Shown one piece after another: positions 45,791 to 56,064 of a stretch of 64,000 nucleotides of DNA. Position 1 is the first letter of the stretch, and every line of letters starts with the position of its first letter. Both the position numbers and the translations under genes were made by a program. The stretch covers positions 1 to 64,000 of the forward strand of contig DATNQN010000097.1 in assembly GCA_036703985.1 (NCBI GenBank), read 5' to 3'. Source of the stretch: Leptolyngbyaceae cyanobacterium (GTDB lineage: Bacteria > Cyanobacteriota > Cyanobacteriia > Cyanobacteriales > Aerosakkonemataceae). A model generated the notes under the pieces. That model saw only the letters and a list, made by a program, of their open reading frames with translations, made no database searches and was not told the DNA's origin.

Positions 45791-48700
45791 TTACCTGTGA
45801 GTATTTAATTCAATGGTAGGTGGAGCAGCAGCGGGTTGGGGTTTGGCAAGAGATGGTAATTGCCGTGATGCTGCTGGTGCTGGCTGAGAAGACCTAGTAC
45901 TCCTACTGCGGACTGAACGCCGGGAGGTTTGGGCGGTAGAAGTTGAGGGTTTAGGGGTGCTGTTATAACGCTGTCTGCGAGTGGCTGTCTGTACTGAGGA
46001 ACGACGAGTTGGCTGTGAAGCAGACCGAGAGCTATACTGTTGTGTTCTAGAACGGCGCTGCGTCGGAGGCGATGATTGTGCTTGAGCGTTGTTATTACTA
46101 TTGGAATAGCGCCGACGACGAGGCTGTTGAACTGGCGGTGTTGATGCGGAGTTAGTGGAAGTAGAGTAACGCCGACGGATGCTTCGAGAGGAAGTGCGGC
46201 GGGGTGATGAAGATGAAGTGTTATCCGTGTTAACTGCGGCTTGGCTATAGCGGCGTCTGGTGCGTACTACAGTTCTAGCCGATGCTGTTTGGCGTCGAGC
46301 AGAAGGGGCGATCGAATTGCTATCGCTTTGCGAGCGGGCGCGACGAGTGGCGGTCGAGGTAACATTTTCTTGTCTGCGAACCGATCGCACCGTGCGAGAA
46401 TTGCGATCGTCATCATCATCTCTGTTACTTCTAGATGTGGCAACTTTAGGAGAATAAACTTTTCCTGGTTTAATTGGTTGGAGGGCGAGAGTGGCTTTGC
46501 GACCTTCCAGCTTTTGGGGTCGTTCTGAAAACTTCTCTACGGGCATTCCCTCTACCGCTTTCACCATAAATTTATGCCAAGTCCGAGCGGCGGTGCTGCT
46601 CGCTCCCCAAGTGGGAGTGTTATCATCGTTACCCAACCAAACGCCGGTGACCATTTGAGGGATATAGCCGATAAACCAGAGATCCCGTGCTTGGTCGGAA
46701 GTACCTGTTTTGCCTGCCACCGGTCGGTCTGGTAAGTAAGCGGCGCGACCGGTACCGCCTTTGACTACTTCTTGTAACATCCAAGTCACGATCGAGGATG
46801 TGTCGGCGTCGATGGCTGGTTGGGATTTGAAGTTAGCTTGGTAGAGGACGTTTCCGCGTCGGTCGAGGACGCGGCGAATGCCGTGAGGTTCTGTATGGAC
46901 GCCATTGGTTGCCAGAGTGCCGTAAGCGCTGGTCAGTTCGAGTAAGTTGACTTCAGAAGCGCCCAATGCGAGGGAATAGGTGGGTTTTAATTCGGATTTG
47001 ATGCCCATTTTCCGGGCGATATCGATCGTGGGTTGAAATCCCACGTCGAGTAAAACTCTCACGGCCACTACGTTCACGGATTTGGCGAGGGCGTCGCGGA
47101 TCGAGATCCAGCCGTTGTTTTCGCCGTCGAAGTTTTTGGGGGTATAGCCATCTACGGTTAAGGGGGCGTCTAAGTAACCTCGGTAGGGAGAAAAGCCGCC
47201 TGCGATAGCCGTCGCATACAAAAACCCTTTGAAGGTAGACCCTGGTTGACGTTGAGCTTGAGTAGCGCGATTGAATTTAGTGCGATCGAAATCCGTTCCC
47301 CCCACCAATGCTTTTACTTCCCCATTGCGGGGGTCGATCGCGACTAAAGCGCCTTGACCGAACCGCTGTCCGGGGCCATATTCTTTGACGATTTCTCGTA
47401 CTGCGGTTTCGGCAGCACTTTGCCAATCTCGGTTGAGGGAGGTTTCTACCGTCAAGCCACCAGCTTCGATCGCATCTGGCGAAACGTATTTGGGTAATTC
47501 TTGTTGGATGTAGGCAGTAAAATACTCTGCTTCCGTCGAAAGTCGTTTGGGCGGGGCGGGTTGCAGGGCGATCGGCGTTGCTGCGGCTGCTTTGGCTTGT
47601 TCTGGAGTGATAAAGCCAGCTTGCTGCATCCGATTCAATACGATATTGCGTCGCTCTTGGGCACCTTCGAGATTTTTGAGGGGCGAAAAGATGCTGGGGG
47701 CGGGCGTGACGCCGACAATGGTGGCTATTTCCGGTAAGGTTAAGTCTTGGAGGGATTTGCTGTAGTAAACCCAAGCGGCATCTGCCACTCCATAGGCACC
47801 TTCCCCTAGATATACCAAATTCAAATAACGCTCCAAGATTTGCTGTTTGCTCATTTTTTGTTCCATTTTTTGAGCCAGCATCATTTCTTGAAGTTTGCGC
47901 CCCAAGGTACGTTCTGGGGTGAGGAAGACTATTCTTGCCAATTGTTGAGTGATCGTACTGCCGCCTTCCACCACGTTTCTAGCCATCAGGTTGGTAGCGA
48001 AAGCTCTGGCTACCCCTTGATAATCAACTCCCTTATGTTGGTAGAAGCGGTGATCCTCGGCGGCGATAAAAGCTTGTACTAGCTGGGGAGGCATTTGTTG
48101 GAGGTCGTATTTTTCGCGAGTGGCCGGCCCGATTTGTTGCAAAATCGAACCGTCCAGGGCTTTGATGGTGAGAGTTCCGTCCCGTACAAAGCTAAAAACG
48201 TAGTTAGGATCGGGCAAGCTGCGCTCTAACGACCACCAAGTTGCCCCGATGCCGATCGCGGTTCCCCCTACTCCCACCCCCAAACCAACCCCCACCCAAA
48301 ACTTACGAGTGCGATACAGGGGGTTTTTGGGGTCTAGCCAAGGTGAGCTTAGTACTTTGCGAGCGAATCCTTGGAGGTCTTGCTTGGTTTTGCCGGAAAC
48401 TTGCTTAAATCCGGCTAGCAGATTAGTGGTTGGCACTAAAACGCTGGTTTTTTTTCCAACGCTAGGTTTAGCTGTGGTATGTTGACCATTTGGAGGGTTG
48501 CTAGGAGAAGCTTCCCAAGCGGGGGGTACGGGGGGAAAGGATTCTTTGTCTTCTTCTTCTTCTTCTCCGAGATCCTCGAGGTTGTAAGTCACGGTTTCCG
48601 GGGTAGGGTGGTTTTCTGGCTGCCGATCGGAAGGTAATGTCTGGGAAATGCGATCGCTTTGATGATTGCCAGCTTCGTTCGTAAAAGGAGGTTCCAGTTC

Positions 48701-48799
48701 GATCGGCTGGGAATCTTTGTCCGATACTGGTTCTAGTTCAGTTTCAAAACCGCTGAACTTGGTAGAAATTTGTTTGAGTTTGGGAATAAATTTTGTCAC
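45791..48799 (-). CDS. Class A penicillin-binding protein (transglycosylase/transpeptidase, PBP1A-like) with basic tail
   Basis: 1002 residues. It has an acidic cytoplasmic N-terminus (1-160) and a membrane anchor (about 165-190). The GT51 glycosyltransferase has FIAAEDHRFYQHKGVD (Glu near 247) and EGGSTITQQLARIVFLTPERTLGRKLQEMMLA. The transpeptidase has SxxK as Ser521-Thr-Phe-Lys524, SVN in LAKSVNVVAV, and KTG in VAGKTGTSDQARDLW. From about residue 780 on, a 220-residue tail of Arg, Ser, Thr and Gln with repeated RRRYS motifs extends past the enzyme. It polymerises and crosslinks peptidoglycan. The tail's role is unknown (cell-wall or DNA contact by charge, inference). Confidence 0.95.
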   Translation of the reverse strand: MTKFIPKLKQISTKFSGFETELEPVSDKDSQPIELEPPFTNEAGNHQSDRISQTLPSDRQPENHPTPETVTYNLEDLGEEEEEDKESFPPVPPAWEASPSNPPNGQHTTAKPSVGKKTSVLVPTTNLLAGFKQVSGKTKQDLQGFARKVLSSPWLDPKNPLYRTRKFWVGVGLGVGVGGTAIGIGATWWSLERSLPDPNYVFSFVRDGTLTIKALDGSILQQIGPATREKYDLQQMPPQLVQAFIAAEDHRFYQHKGVDYQGVARAFATNLMARNVVEGGSTITQQLARIVFLTPERTLGRKLQEMMLAQKMEQKMSKQQILERYLNLVYLGEGAYGVADAAWVYYSKSLQDLTLPEIATIVGVTPAPSIFSPLKNLEGAQERRNIVLNRMQQAGFITPEQAKAAAATPIALQPAPPKRLSTEAEYFTAYIQQELPKYVSPDAIEAGGLTVETSLNRDWQSAAETAVREIVKEYGPGQRFGQGALVAIDPRNGEVKALVGGTDFDRTKFNRATQAQRQPGSTFKGFLYATAIAGGFSPYRGYLDAPLTVDGYTPKNFDGENNGWISIRDALAKSVNVVAVRVLLDVGFQPTIDIARKMGIKSELKPTYSLALGASEVNLLELTSAYGTLATNGVHTEPHGIRRVLDRRGNVLYQANFKSQPAIDADTSSIVTWMLQEVVKGGTGRAAYLPDRPVAGKTGTSDQARDLWFIGYIPQMVTGVWLGNDDNTPTWGASSTAARTWHKFMVKAVEGMPVEKFSERPQKLEGRKATLALQPIKPGKVYSPKVATSRSNRDDDDDRNSRTVRSVRRQENVTSTATRRARSQSDSNSIAPSARRQTASARTVVRTRRRYSQAAVNTDNTSSSSPRRTSSRSIRRRYSTSTNSASTPPVQQPRRRRYSNSNNNAQAQSSPPTQRRSRTQQYSSRSASQPTRRSSVQTATRRQRYNSTPKPSTSTAQTSRRSVRSRSTRSSQPAPAASRQLPSLAKPQPAAAPPTIELNTHR

Positions 48800-49403
48800 T
48801 TGAGATCCTCACACGCAGCACTGGCCAAGCTAAAACTCGTTTTGATTTTCGTTATCTTATGGTGTGAAATGGCTAAACAGCTTTAATATAAGCTGGTTTC
48901 TATAACCAGTTACTACTTAGAGACTGTTTTAGCCGGGAAATGGTTGTCATTCATGACAAGGTGTTTAGTTAATTTGCTGCTGACTTAGGTTATGGTAGGT
49001 AGACACGCTAGAGTACTTTTGTGAATTTTAGGTCACCTAAAGAGTTTTTGGCTAATTCTTTTATTTTGCGTCCCCCGGAAATCTGGGAACTAGCCCCACA
49101 TTATACTAAAACTGCTTTTGCTTGTCCCGGTTGAGGTTGGTAGCCAATTGGTAGTACTGATTTACTGTCAATATAAGGGGAAAATCGGCGCTCGGAAAGA
49201 CAGATATTTTTTATCTCTATAAAGAGTAAACCCCATGCGATCGCCTATGAAAGTCGAGTATTACCAATTTGTTCGATTAGCATTCACCTAACATCAAAGC
49301 AATCAATTTCCCCCCCAATAGTACCAGACAAAATCAACCATCATAAATGTTAGGCTAAAAGAGAACAATTCGCTCGATCGTTCATCTTATTTACACTGTT
49401 TAA
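48800..49403. other. Divergent intergenic region between PBP and radical SAM genes
   Basis: About 600 bases without an open frame of interest. It must carry the promoters of both genes; no reliable promoter pair was picked out. HIP1-type GCGATCGC occurs near 49240. Confidence 0.5.
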
Positions 49404-51023
49404 ATGCCCGTGACTGATTCTGTTTTTTTTGCCGAACGCCTGCTATTTCATCCTGTAACCCCCAACAGCGATGCAATTCCCACCATTTTTGCTTTTCCTA
49501 ACGAGTATACTGTTGGCATCACCAGCCTGGGTTATCAAGTAGTATGGTCAACCTTGGCAATGCGTCGGGATATCGCAGTAAAGCGTTTATTCACCGACAC
49601 TCACGAATCCCTACCCAGAAATCCGGAATTAATCGGGTTTTCCCTATCCTGGGAACTAGATTATTTAAATATCCTGAATTTGCTAGAACTATTAGGCATT
49701 CCCCTCCGTTCTCGTACCCGTAAAGATGAGCATCCGTTGATATTTGGTGGCGGTCCCGTATTGACGGCAAATCCAGAACCATTTGCGGAATTTTTCGATG
49801 TTATTTTACTGGGAGATGGAGAACTTTTACTGGATAATTTTATTGAAGCGTATAAAGAAGTACGCCGGGAAGATAGGCAAACTCAACTGAAAAAATTAGC
49901 CACCGTTCCCGGTATTTACGTGCCGAGTTTATACAAAGTTACCTATCGCGATTTAACTGAAGAAATTGCCGCAATTCAACCGATAGATTCAGAAATTCCC
50001 CCAGTCGTTGAAAAGCAAACTTATCGTGGTAATGTCCTGTCTGCTTCCACAGTAGTTACGGAAAAAGCAGCTTGGGAAAATATTTATATGGTGGAAGTAG
50101 TACGCAGCTGTCCGGAAATGTGCCGCTTTTGTTTGGCAAGTTATCTAACTTTGCCTTTTCGTACCGCCAGTATGGAAACTTCTTTGATTCCGGCGATCGA
50201 ACGAGGATTGGCAGTCACGGATAGATTGGGGTTATTAGGTGCTTCGGTGACTCAACATCCGGAATTTGAAGGATTATTAGATTACTTGAGTCAACCGAAA
50301 TATGATGGCATTCGCTTAAGTATCGCTTCTGTACGTACCAACACCGTCACTGAAAAATTGGCTGCAACTTTAACCAAACACGGTACTAATTCGATCACGA
50401 TCGCTGTAGAAAGCGGTTCGGAAAGAGTCAGACAAATTATCAATAAAAAGCTGCACAATGAGGAAATTATCCAAGCCGCCATTAATGCTAAAGCTGGTGG
50501 ATTAAAAAGCATGAAACTTTACGGTATGGTAGGTATTCCCGGTGAAGAAACTATTGATGTAGAAGCCACAGTTGCCATGATGCGGGACATTAAAAAAGCT
50601 GCTCCTGGTTTGCGTTTAACATTAGGTTGTAGCACTTTCGTACCAAAAGCACATACCCCTTTCCAGTGGTTAGGAGTGAATCCGGAAGCCGAAAAGCGGT
50701 TAAAATTTTTGGAGAAGCAATTAAAGCCTCAGGGAATAGAATTCAGACCGGAAAGTTACAAAGATTCGCTCGTTCAAGCGTTGCTATCAAGGGGTGACAG
50801 GCGGTTATCTCATTTATTAGAATTAACTCGCCATTATGGTGATTCTTTAGGTAGTTACCGTCGGGGATTTAAAGAATTACGGGGCAAACTACCAGAGTTA
50901 GATTTTTACGTGCATCGTCACTGGTCAACTGACCGAGTATTACCTTGGAATCATTTACAAGGGCCACTTCCTCAAGCAACTTTGCAAAAGCATTTAGCCT
51001 CTGCTACTGCTCATTTTAATTAA
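49404..51023 (+). CDS. B12-binding-domain radical SAM protein
   Basis: 539 residues. The N-terminal Rossmann-like B12-binding domain (FPNEYTVGITSLGYQVVWSTLAMR ... LIGFSLSWELDYLNILNLLELLGIP) precedes a radical SAM barrel. The [4Fe-4S] motif is RSCPEMCRFCLA (CxxxCxxC) at about 238-245, followed by AVESGSERVRQIINKKLHNEEII. It is widespread in cyanobacteria, with the reaction unknown. It may use a corrinoid, although no His-containing DxHxxG motif was seen. Confidence 0.9.
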   Translation: MPVTDSVFFAERLLFHPVTPNSDAIPTIFAFPNEYTVGITSLGYQVVWSTLAMRRDIAVKRLFTDTHESLPRNPELIGFSLSWELDYLNILNLLELLGIPLRSRTRKDEHPLIFGGGPVLTANPEPFAEFFDVILLGDGELLLDNFIEAYKEVRREDRQTQLKKLATVPGIYVPSLYKVTYRDLTEEIAAIQPIDSEIPPVVEKQTYRGNVLSASTVVTEKAAWENIYMVEVVRSCPEMCRFCLASYLTLPFRTASMETSLIPAIERGLAVTDRLGLLGASVTQHPEFEGLLDYLSQPKYDGIRLSIASVRTNTVTEKLAATLTKHGTNSITIAVESGSERVRQIINKKLHNEEIIQAAINAKAGGLKSMKLYGMVGIPGEETIDVEATVAMMRDIKKAAPGLRLTLGCSTFVPKAHTPFQWLGVNPEAEKRLKFLEKQLKPQGIEFRPESYKDSLVQALLSRGDRRLSHLLELTRHYGDSLGSYRRGFKELRGKLPELDFYVHRHWSTDRVLPWNHLQGPLPQATLQKHLASATAHFN

Positions 51024-51160
51024 AGGAAACTTATTAATTGAGTTTAATAGGTCTTATTGCAAAGAAATCATTAAAGATGTGGACTTTTTCACTAGGTTGG
51101 GTTAAGCTGCCAGAACAACAGAAATAACCAATTGATTGAAATTTAGGTAATAATTAATCT

Positions 51161-51616
51161 ATGTCTTGGCAAGGAATAAAATTCGATCGCCATCAAACGT
51201 GGCAGTTATTGGCATTAAGTGTTGGCGCTGCTTTATGCTTGACACCTTTGGCGACGGCGGCGGCTATTAATAGCTTGAAAAAAAACGATACCACACCAAA
51301 CATCGTATCAACATCGGATGCTATTTTAATCGCTCAAGAAACAACGGTTTGTCCGGAAGAGAGCGGTGGTAGTCAGTTCGTAAGTGCGGAAACCAGAAGA
51401 TTTTTAATTTATATTTGTGGCGGCGACGAACCGAATACTTACGTCGGTATGGCTAAAAATGGAGGAAATGGGATTACTCTTCCGTTGCAAAGCTATACTA
51501 GAGACCGATTTGTCGCAGTTAATGCTAATACCAGTTATACGCTAACTCGCACTGAATTAATAGTTCGTCAAAACGGTCGAGTGATTCTCAGAGAACGGGC
51601 GACTTGGAAAAGATAA
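51161..51616 (+). CDS. Small exported protein, unknown
   Basis: 151 residues. An N-terminal hydrophobic stretch WQLLALSVGAALCLTPLATAAA acts as a signal peptide with likely cleavage near residue 35. The rest is polar and Gly-rich with two Cys (VCPEESGG and IYICGGDE). The ending is VNANTSYTLTRTELIVRQNGRVILRERATW. Probably periplasmic. No family recognised. Confidence 0.75.
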   Translation: MSWQGIKFDRHQTWQLLALSVGAALCLTPLATAAAINSLKKNDTTPNIVSTSDAILIAQETTVCPEESGGSQFVSAETRRFLIYICGGDEPNTYVGMAKNGGNGITLPLQSYTRDRFVAVNANTSYTLTRTELIVRQNGRVILRERATWKR

Positions 51617-52091
51617 AGAAGAATTTTCCTAAACGAGATCGAGCGCTATCCAGATGAATTTGGCATATAAATATAAAAACCGGGTTGCTAGCCACGCCCA
51701 AGGGTAAGTCCTGCCAGAATCAATCAGTGGGCGATCGAAAACGCGCCACTGATTGATTACCTGCGATCGGCCTGCCTCGGTCGTGATAAAGTACCCTTTG
51801 TAGTTGCTAACTTTTTGGTGTGTCAACAGATTTTGTCTTGCCATCAAATGGCTTACGACATTTTTAAAGACTTACTAATTTCTTACAAACAAACCGATTC
51901 AGTGGGAATGACGGTGCGATCGTGGTTGTGGGGTTAGCAGTACGTAGTATACGATACTGACACTGGAACAATAAATTTTTGTATAGAAGAAGCCATATTC
52001 AAAACCGACTGTGATTGCTTCTTCCTTTCAGATATGGAATGAAATAACGCTCTAGTGTTAATCTTCTCTTCTATCCCCTGGATCTCAATCA

Positions 52092-53885
52092 ATGCAATTG
52101 GAAAATTCCCAGCGTCGAACCAAAATAGTTGCCACCATTGGCCCAGCAACTCGTAGCCCAGAAGTTTTGAAAGCGCTCATTGAAGCTGGCGCGACCACCT
52201 TACGGCTAAACTTTTCGCACGGTACTCATGAAGAACACCAAAGGAACATCCGCTTAATTCGGCAAACATCCTTTGAGCTAAATCAGCCAGTGGGTATCTT
52301 ACAAGACCTGCAAGGGCCGAAAATTAGATTGGGCAAATTTGAAAACGGTTCGATCGAACTTAAAAAAGGCGATCCCTTTATTTTGACCAGTCGCCAGATA
52401 GTTGGTAGCCAAGAAATCAGTTCCGTCACTTATGAAAATCTCGCTGCTGAAGTTCCCGAAACAGCTACCATTCTCCTAGACGACGGCAAAGTCGAAATGC
52501 GGGTGGAAAAAATAGACCGCGCCGCCGAAAACCTACACTGTCGAGTTGTTGTAGGCGGCACCCTTTCCAACAGTAAAGGCGTGAACTTCCCCGGCGTTTA
52601 CCTTTCCATTAAAGCCTTGACCGACAAAGACCGGAAAGATTTAATGTTCGGTTTAGATCAAGGCGTTGATTGGGTAGCCCTCAGTTTTGTTCGCAATCCC
52701 CAAGACGTACTGGAAATTAAAGAAATTATCTCTAGTGCTGGTAAGCGAGTACCAGTGATTGCCAAAATCGAAAAACACGAAGCGATCGAACAAATGGAAT
52801 CGATCCTTCCCCTGTGCGATGGCGTGATGATTGCTAGAGGAGACTTAGGAGTCGAACTACCGGCAGAAGATGTACCGATCCTGCAAAAACGCCTGATTAC
52901 CTTAGCTAACAAACTGGGAATTCCCATCATCACCGCTACCCAAATGTTGGATAGTATGGTGAACAACCCCCGCGCCACCCGTGCCGAAATTTCCGACGTA
53001 GCCAACGCGATTCTCGACGGAACGGATGCGGTGATGCTTTCCAACGAAACCGCCGTTGGTAAATACCCGGTGGAAGCCGTCGCGACAATGGCCCGCATCG
53101 CCGTTCGCATCGAACAAGAACAAGCAGAAAAAATTACCACTCACACTATTTCTAACAACGGTCGTTCCATTCCCAACGCGATCAGTCAAGCGGTCGGTCA
53201 AATTTCCGAACAACTCGGCGCGGCTGCGATCATGAGTTTAACCAAAACTGGTTCTACCGCCCGTAACGTCTCGAAATTCCGTCCCACCACCCCAATTATC
53301 GCCGTGACTCCCCACGTCGATGTGGCGCGGCAACTGCAAATGGTCTGGGGCGTGAAACCCCTCTTGATGTTGGAATTAGCTTCGACCAGCCAAACTTTCC
53401 AAGCTGCCCTTAACGTAGCCCAGGAAAGAGGTTTACTCACGGAAGGGGATTTGGTAGTGATGACGGCGGGTACCCTGCAAGGCGTTTCGGGTTCGACGGA
53501 TTTGATTAAAGTGGAAGTAGTCACTGCCGTGTTGGGTAAAGGAACTGCTTTAGGTTCCGGTTCCGTTAGCGGGCGGGCGCGAGTAGCGCGTAACTCCGTC
53601 GATATCGGTAACTTCGGTCAAGGGGAAATTTTAGTCGCGCCTCGCACCAGCGCCGAATTTGTCGATGCCATTCGCAAAGCCGCCGGAGTGATTACCGAGG
53701 AAGAAAGCTTAACTTCTCATGCTGCCATTATTGGGTTGCGTTTGGGCGTACCCGTGATCGTAGGCGTGAAAAATGCTACTCAAACTATTCGCGATGGGGC
53801 AATTCTTACCCTCGATATGCAGCGCGGTTTAATTTATTCCGGTGCAACGACCAGTAGCCCGACAGATACAGCCGTGACAATTTAA
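52092..53885 (+). CDS. pyk: Pyruvate kinase with C-terminal PEP-utilising domain
   Basis: 597 residues, longer than E. coli PykA/PykF because a PEP-utilising-enzyme mobile domain is fused at the end (ILVAPRTSAEFVDAIRKAAGVITEEESLTSHAAIIGLRLGVPVIVGVKNA). The core has RTKIVATIGPATRSP, TLRLNFSHGTHEEH, the Lys-containing IAKIEKHEAIEQMESILPLCDGVMIARGDLGVELP signature, and GTDAVMLSNETAVGKYPVEAV. It makes ATP and pyruvate from PEP and ADP. No neighbour on the same strand is coupled. Confidence 0.98.
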   Translation: MQLENSQRRTKIVATIGPATRSPEVLKALIEAGATTLRLNFSHGTHEEHQRNIRLIRQTSFELNQPVGILQDLQGPKIRLGKFENGSIELKKGDPFILTSRQIVGSQEISSVTYENLAAEVPETATILLDDGKVEMRVEKIDRAAENLHCRVVVGGTLSNSKGVNFPGVYLSIKALTDKDRKDLMFGLDQGVDWVALSFVRNPQDVLEIKEIISSAGKRVPVIAKIEKHEAIEQMESILPLCDGVMIARGDLGVELPAEDVPILQKRLITLANKLGIPIITATQMLDSMVNNPRATRAEISDVANAILDGTDAVMLSNETAVGKYPVEAVATMARIAVRIEQEQAEKITTHTISNNGRSIPNAISQAVGQISEQLGAAAIMSLTKTGSTARNVSKFRPTTPIIAVTPHVDVARQLQMVWGVKPLLMLELASTSQTFQAALNVAQERGLLTEGDLVVMTAGTLQGVSGSTDLIKVEVVTAVLGKGTALGSGSVSGRARVARNSVDIGNFGQGEILVAPRTSAEFVDAIRKAAGVITEEESLTSHAAIIGLRLGVPVIVGVKNATQTIRDGAILTLDMQRGLIYSGATTSSPTDTAVTI

Positions 53886-54001
53886 ACTGATTTTACGATC
53901 GCCCTGCCATCAATGTGGCAGGGGAACAGGGGGCAGGGGAGAGAAGGTGTTCGGGTTTTTGCACGAATTCGGTAATTAAAACTAATTAATCGGACATGAT
54001 A

Positions 54002-55165
54002 TTACGTTTTCGAGTAATTAGCGGATTGAGTTAATATGACGTTAATCACTCGTTCTAAATCTTCCCTGGTTAAATTAGAACCGGAGGGTAAACAAAGACC
54101 GTGATTAAATAAATCTTCTGCTACTGCACCGCCAAAATATTCGCAATTAGCAAATACAGGCTGTAAATGCAAAGGTTTCCAAACTGGTCGGGCTTCGATT
54201 TGCTGTTTGGCAAGCTCTAAACGTACTTGTTCTCTATCTGCACCGAAAGCTTCCGGATCGATCGTTAAACAAGTTAGCCAACGAGTAGGGCGTCCAAAGT
54301 TTGCTTCTGGCATAAATTCAATTCCTGGCAATTTTCCCAAAGCTTGTTGGTATACTGCAAAGTTATTTCTTCTGGCGTTTACTCTGTCTTCTAAAACTCG
54401 TAATTGCCCGCGACCGATCCCCGCCAAAACATTGCTTAATCGGTAATTGTAACCGATTTCTGAATGTTGATAATGGGGAGCGGGATCGCGGGCTTGAGTA
54501 GATAAAAAACGAGCTTTTTCTATTAGCTTTGAATCTTCAGAAACTATCATTCCCCCGCCGGAAGTGGTGATAATTTTATTGCCATTAAATGAGAAAATGC
54601 CAATTTTGCCAAAAGTACCGGGAGATTTACCTTGATAGGTAGCGCCGAGAGATTCAGCCGCGTCTTCAATTAAGGGAATTTCGTATCGATCGCAAGTTTC
54701 TAGGATCGGATTAATATCGGCACTTTGCCCGTATAAATGTACAATAATAACTGCTTTCGGTAATTTGCCAATTTTAGCTTTTTTATCTAATGTTTGCCTT
54801 AATAATTGGGGATTGATGTTCCAGCTAGTGCGATCGCTATCAATAAAGACAGGTTTTGCACCTAAATAAGTAATCGGACTAGCACTAGCAATAAAAGTCA
54901 GCGTCGAGCAAAAAACTTCATCTCCTGCTTGAATACCTGCTAATTTTAGAGCTAAATGCAAAGCCGCAGTACCCGAACTCACGGCAGCAGCATGGGAAGC
55001 GCCAACTAGCTGGCAGAATTCTTGCTCGAACGCATCTACATGAGGGCCAACCGGAGCAATCCAATTGGTATCAAAAGCTTCTCGGACGAACTCTAATTCG
55101 CGATCGCCTATATGCGGCGTTGACAGAAGAATTGGTTTAGCCACATTAGAAAATGAGCTATTCAT
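54002..55165 (-). CDS. DegT/DnrJ/EryC1/StrS aminotransferase
   Basis: 387 residues from the ATG at 55165, which overlaps the upstream methyltransferase stop as ATGA. It is a PLP-dependent sugar aminotransferase (PglE/PseC-like class) acting on a keto nucleotide sugar. Motifs are VSSGTAALHLALKLAGI, DEVFCSTLTFIASASPITYLGAKPVFIDSD, the PLP lysine in GIFSFNGNKIITTSGGGM, and RWLTCLTIDPEAFG. It is last gene of the glycan cluster on this strand. Substrate cannot be read from the sequence. Confidence 0.93.
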   Translation of the reverse strand: MNSSFSNVAKPILLSTPHIGDRELEFVREAFDTNWIAPVGPHVDAFEQEFCQLVGASHAAAVSSGTAALHLALKLAGIQAGDEVFCSTLTFIASASPITYLGAKPVFIDSDRTSWNINPQLLRQTLDKKAKIGKLPKAVIIVHLYGQSADINPILETCDRYEIPLIEDAAESLGATYQGKSPGTFGKIGIFSFNGNKIITTSGGGMIVSEDSKLIEKARFLSTQARDPAPHYQHSEIGYNYRLSNVLAGIGRGQLRVLEDRVNARRNNFAVYQQALGKLPGIEFMPEANFGRPTRWLTCLTIDPEAFGADREQVRLELAKQQIEARPVWKPLHLQPVFANCEYFGGAVAEDLFNHGLCLPSGSNLTREDLERVINVILTQSANYSKT

Positions 55166-55938
55166 TTTTGACAAACAAAGTATAGCATTCCTGTAATAGA
55201 TTTGTTATCTATTACTGTCGGAAATTCACAAATCGTACCTTGGCTCAATTGGTAACGAGAACCATAAGCAACTAACTGAAAATTCACATCTCTTAAAAGC
55301 TGATAAGCTTCTTGAAACTTGTACCAATAAACGTGCGCTCCTCCATCAAATAACGCTGCCAAGTTTGGCCGTTTTTCAAACCTAAGCCAAGGCAGATATT
55401 GAATTGAACGATCGGAACTGCGTAATTTTCGCAAAAAGCGAATATACTCCACGTAGAAGTGATATACAGCATTATTGATTCTGGAATCAAAACTGAGGAA
55501 TGAAAATAAAGCTATCCCCCCCACCTTAAGAATGCGGTAAGCTTCTTTTAAAGCTTTTAATCTTCCCAATTCATCATCTATGGAAGAAATCATTTGGCAT
55601 AAATATAAAGCTTGCTCGAAACTACCATCTTCGTAATTTAATTTGGTAGCATCTTGAACCTGAAAATCAATATTGCCATCTACGTCTCTCTTTTTTGCCA
55701 CCTCAATAAATTCGGATAAGTAATCAAAACCAGAAAGAGAAGTAAAACCTAACTTGCTCATTTCTAACAAAATTCTTCCCCCCCCCGTTCCAGCTTCGAT
55801 CGTGCTTTTACTTCGATCCAGATAGTTGGCAATTAAATATTCTTCTTCAGGTAACAAACCGTTCCCATAAGCCCAACGACTAAATTCTTTAGTACGGTAA
55901 ACTTCTTTATTGCTGAAATTTTTTGTTAAAGTTGACAT
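55162..55938 (-). CDS. Class I SAM-dependent methyltransferase
   Basis: 258 residues. The SAM-binding motif is STIEAGTGGGRILLEMSKLGFTSLSGFDYL. The second motif VQDATKLNYEDGSFEQALYLCQMI and ALKEAYRILKVGGIALFSF follow the Methyltransf_11/25 pattern. It is coupled to the DegT gene by a 4-base overlap, so its substrate is probably the same nucleotide sugar or glycan. The start ATG has AGAGG upstream. Confidence 0.88.
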   Translation of the reverse strand: MSTLTKNFSNKEVYRTKEFSRWAYGNGLLPEEEYLIANYLDRSKSTIEAGTGGGRILLEMSKLGFTSLSGFDYLSEFIEVAKKRDVDGNIDFQVQDATKLNYEDGSFEQALYLCQMISSIDDELGRLKALKEAYRILKVGGIALFSFLSFDSRINNAVYHFYVEYIRFLRKLRSSDRSIQYLPWLRFEKRPNLAALFDGGAHVYWYKFQEAYQLLRDVNFQLVAYGSRYQLSQGTICEFPTVIDNKSITGMLYFVCQK

Positions 55939-56010
55939 AGTAAAACCTCTTCAATAGTTTGGTATCAAACATTTATCAAATAAAAGTCACGTATTTAGAA
56001 ATTTCTCGCT

Positions 56011-56052
56011 AAAAAAATGTCTGCAACAACAGAAAGCATTTAGTTGTTGCAG
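56011..56052 (-). terminator. Terminator-like hairpin after the PP-loop gene
   Basis: CTGCAACAAC (56021-56030) pairs with GTTGTTGCAG (56043-56052). On the minus strand the stem is followed by ACATTTTTTT. It lies between the amidotransferase-like gene and the methyltransferase gene, suggesting that the last two genes have their own or read-through transcription. Confidence 0.75.
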
Positions 56053-56064
56053 TTGCAGATAAGG

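Noticed and set aside
47277-47774. 165-codon minus-strand frame inside the PBP gene
   Set aside because: Overlaps the PBP catalytic domain in another frame; Arg/Pro/Ser-rich composition typical of an out-of-frame translation.
51629-51847. 72-codon minus-strand frame after the exported protein gene
   Set aside because: Plausible amino-acid composition but no ribosome-binding site, no family, and it converges on a good gene; left uncalled.
52658-53524. Long minus-strand frames opposite pyk
   Set aside because: Antisense shadows of pyruvate kinase produced by its codon usage; low-complexity Ser/Thr/Ile composition.
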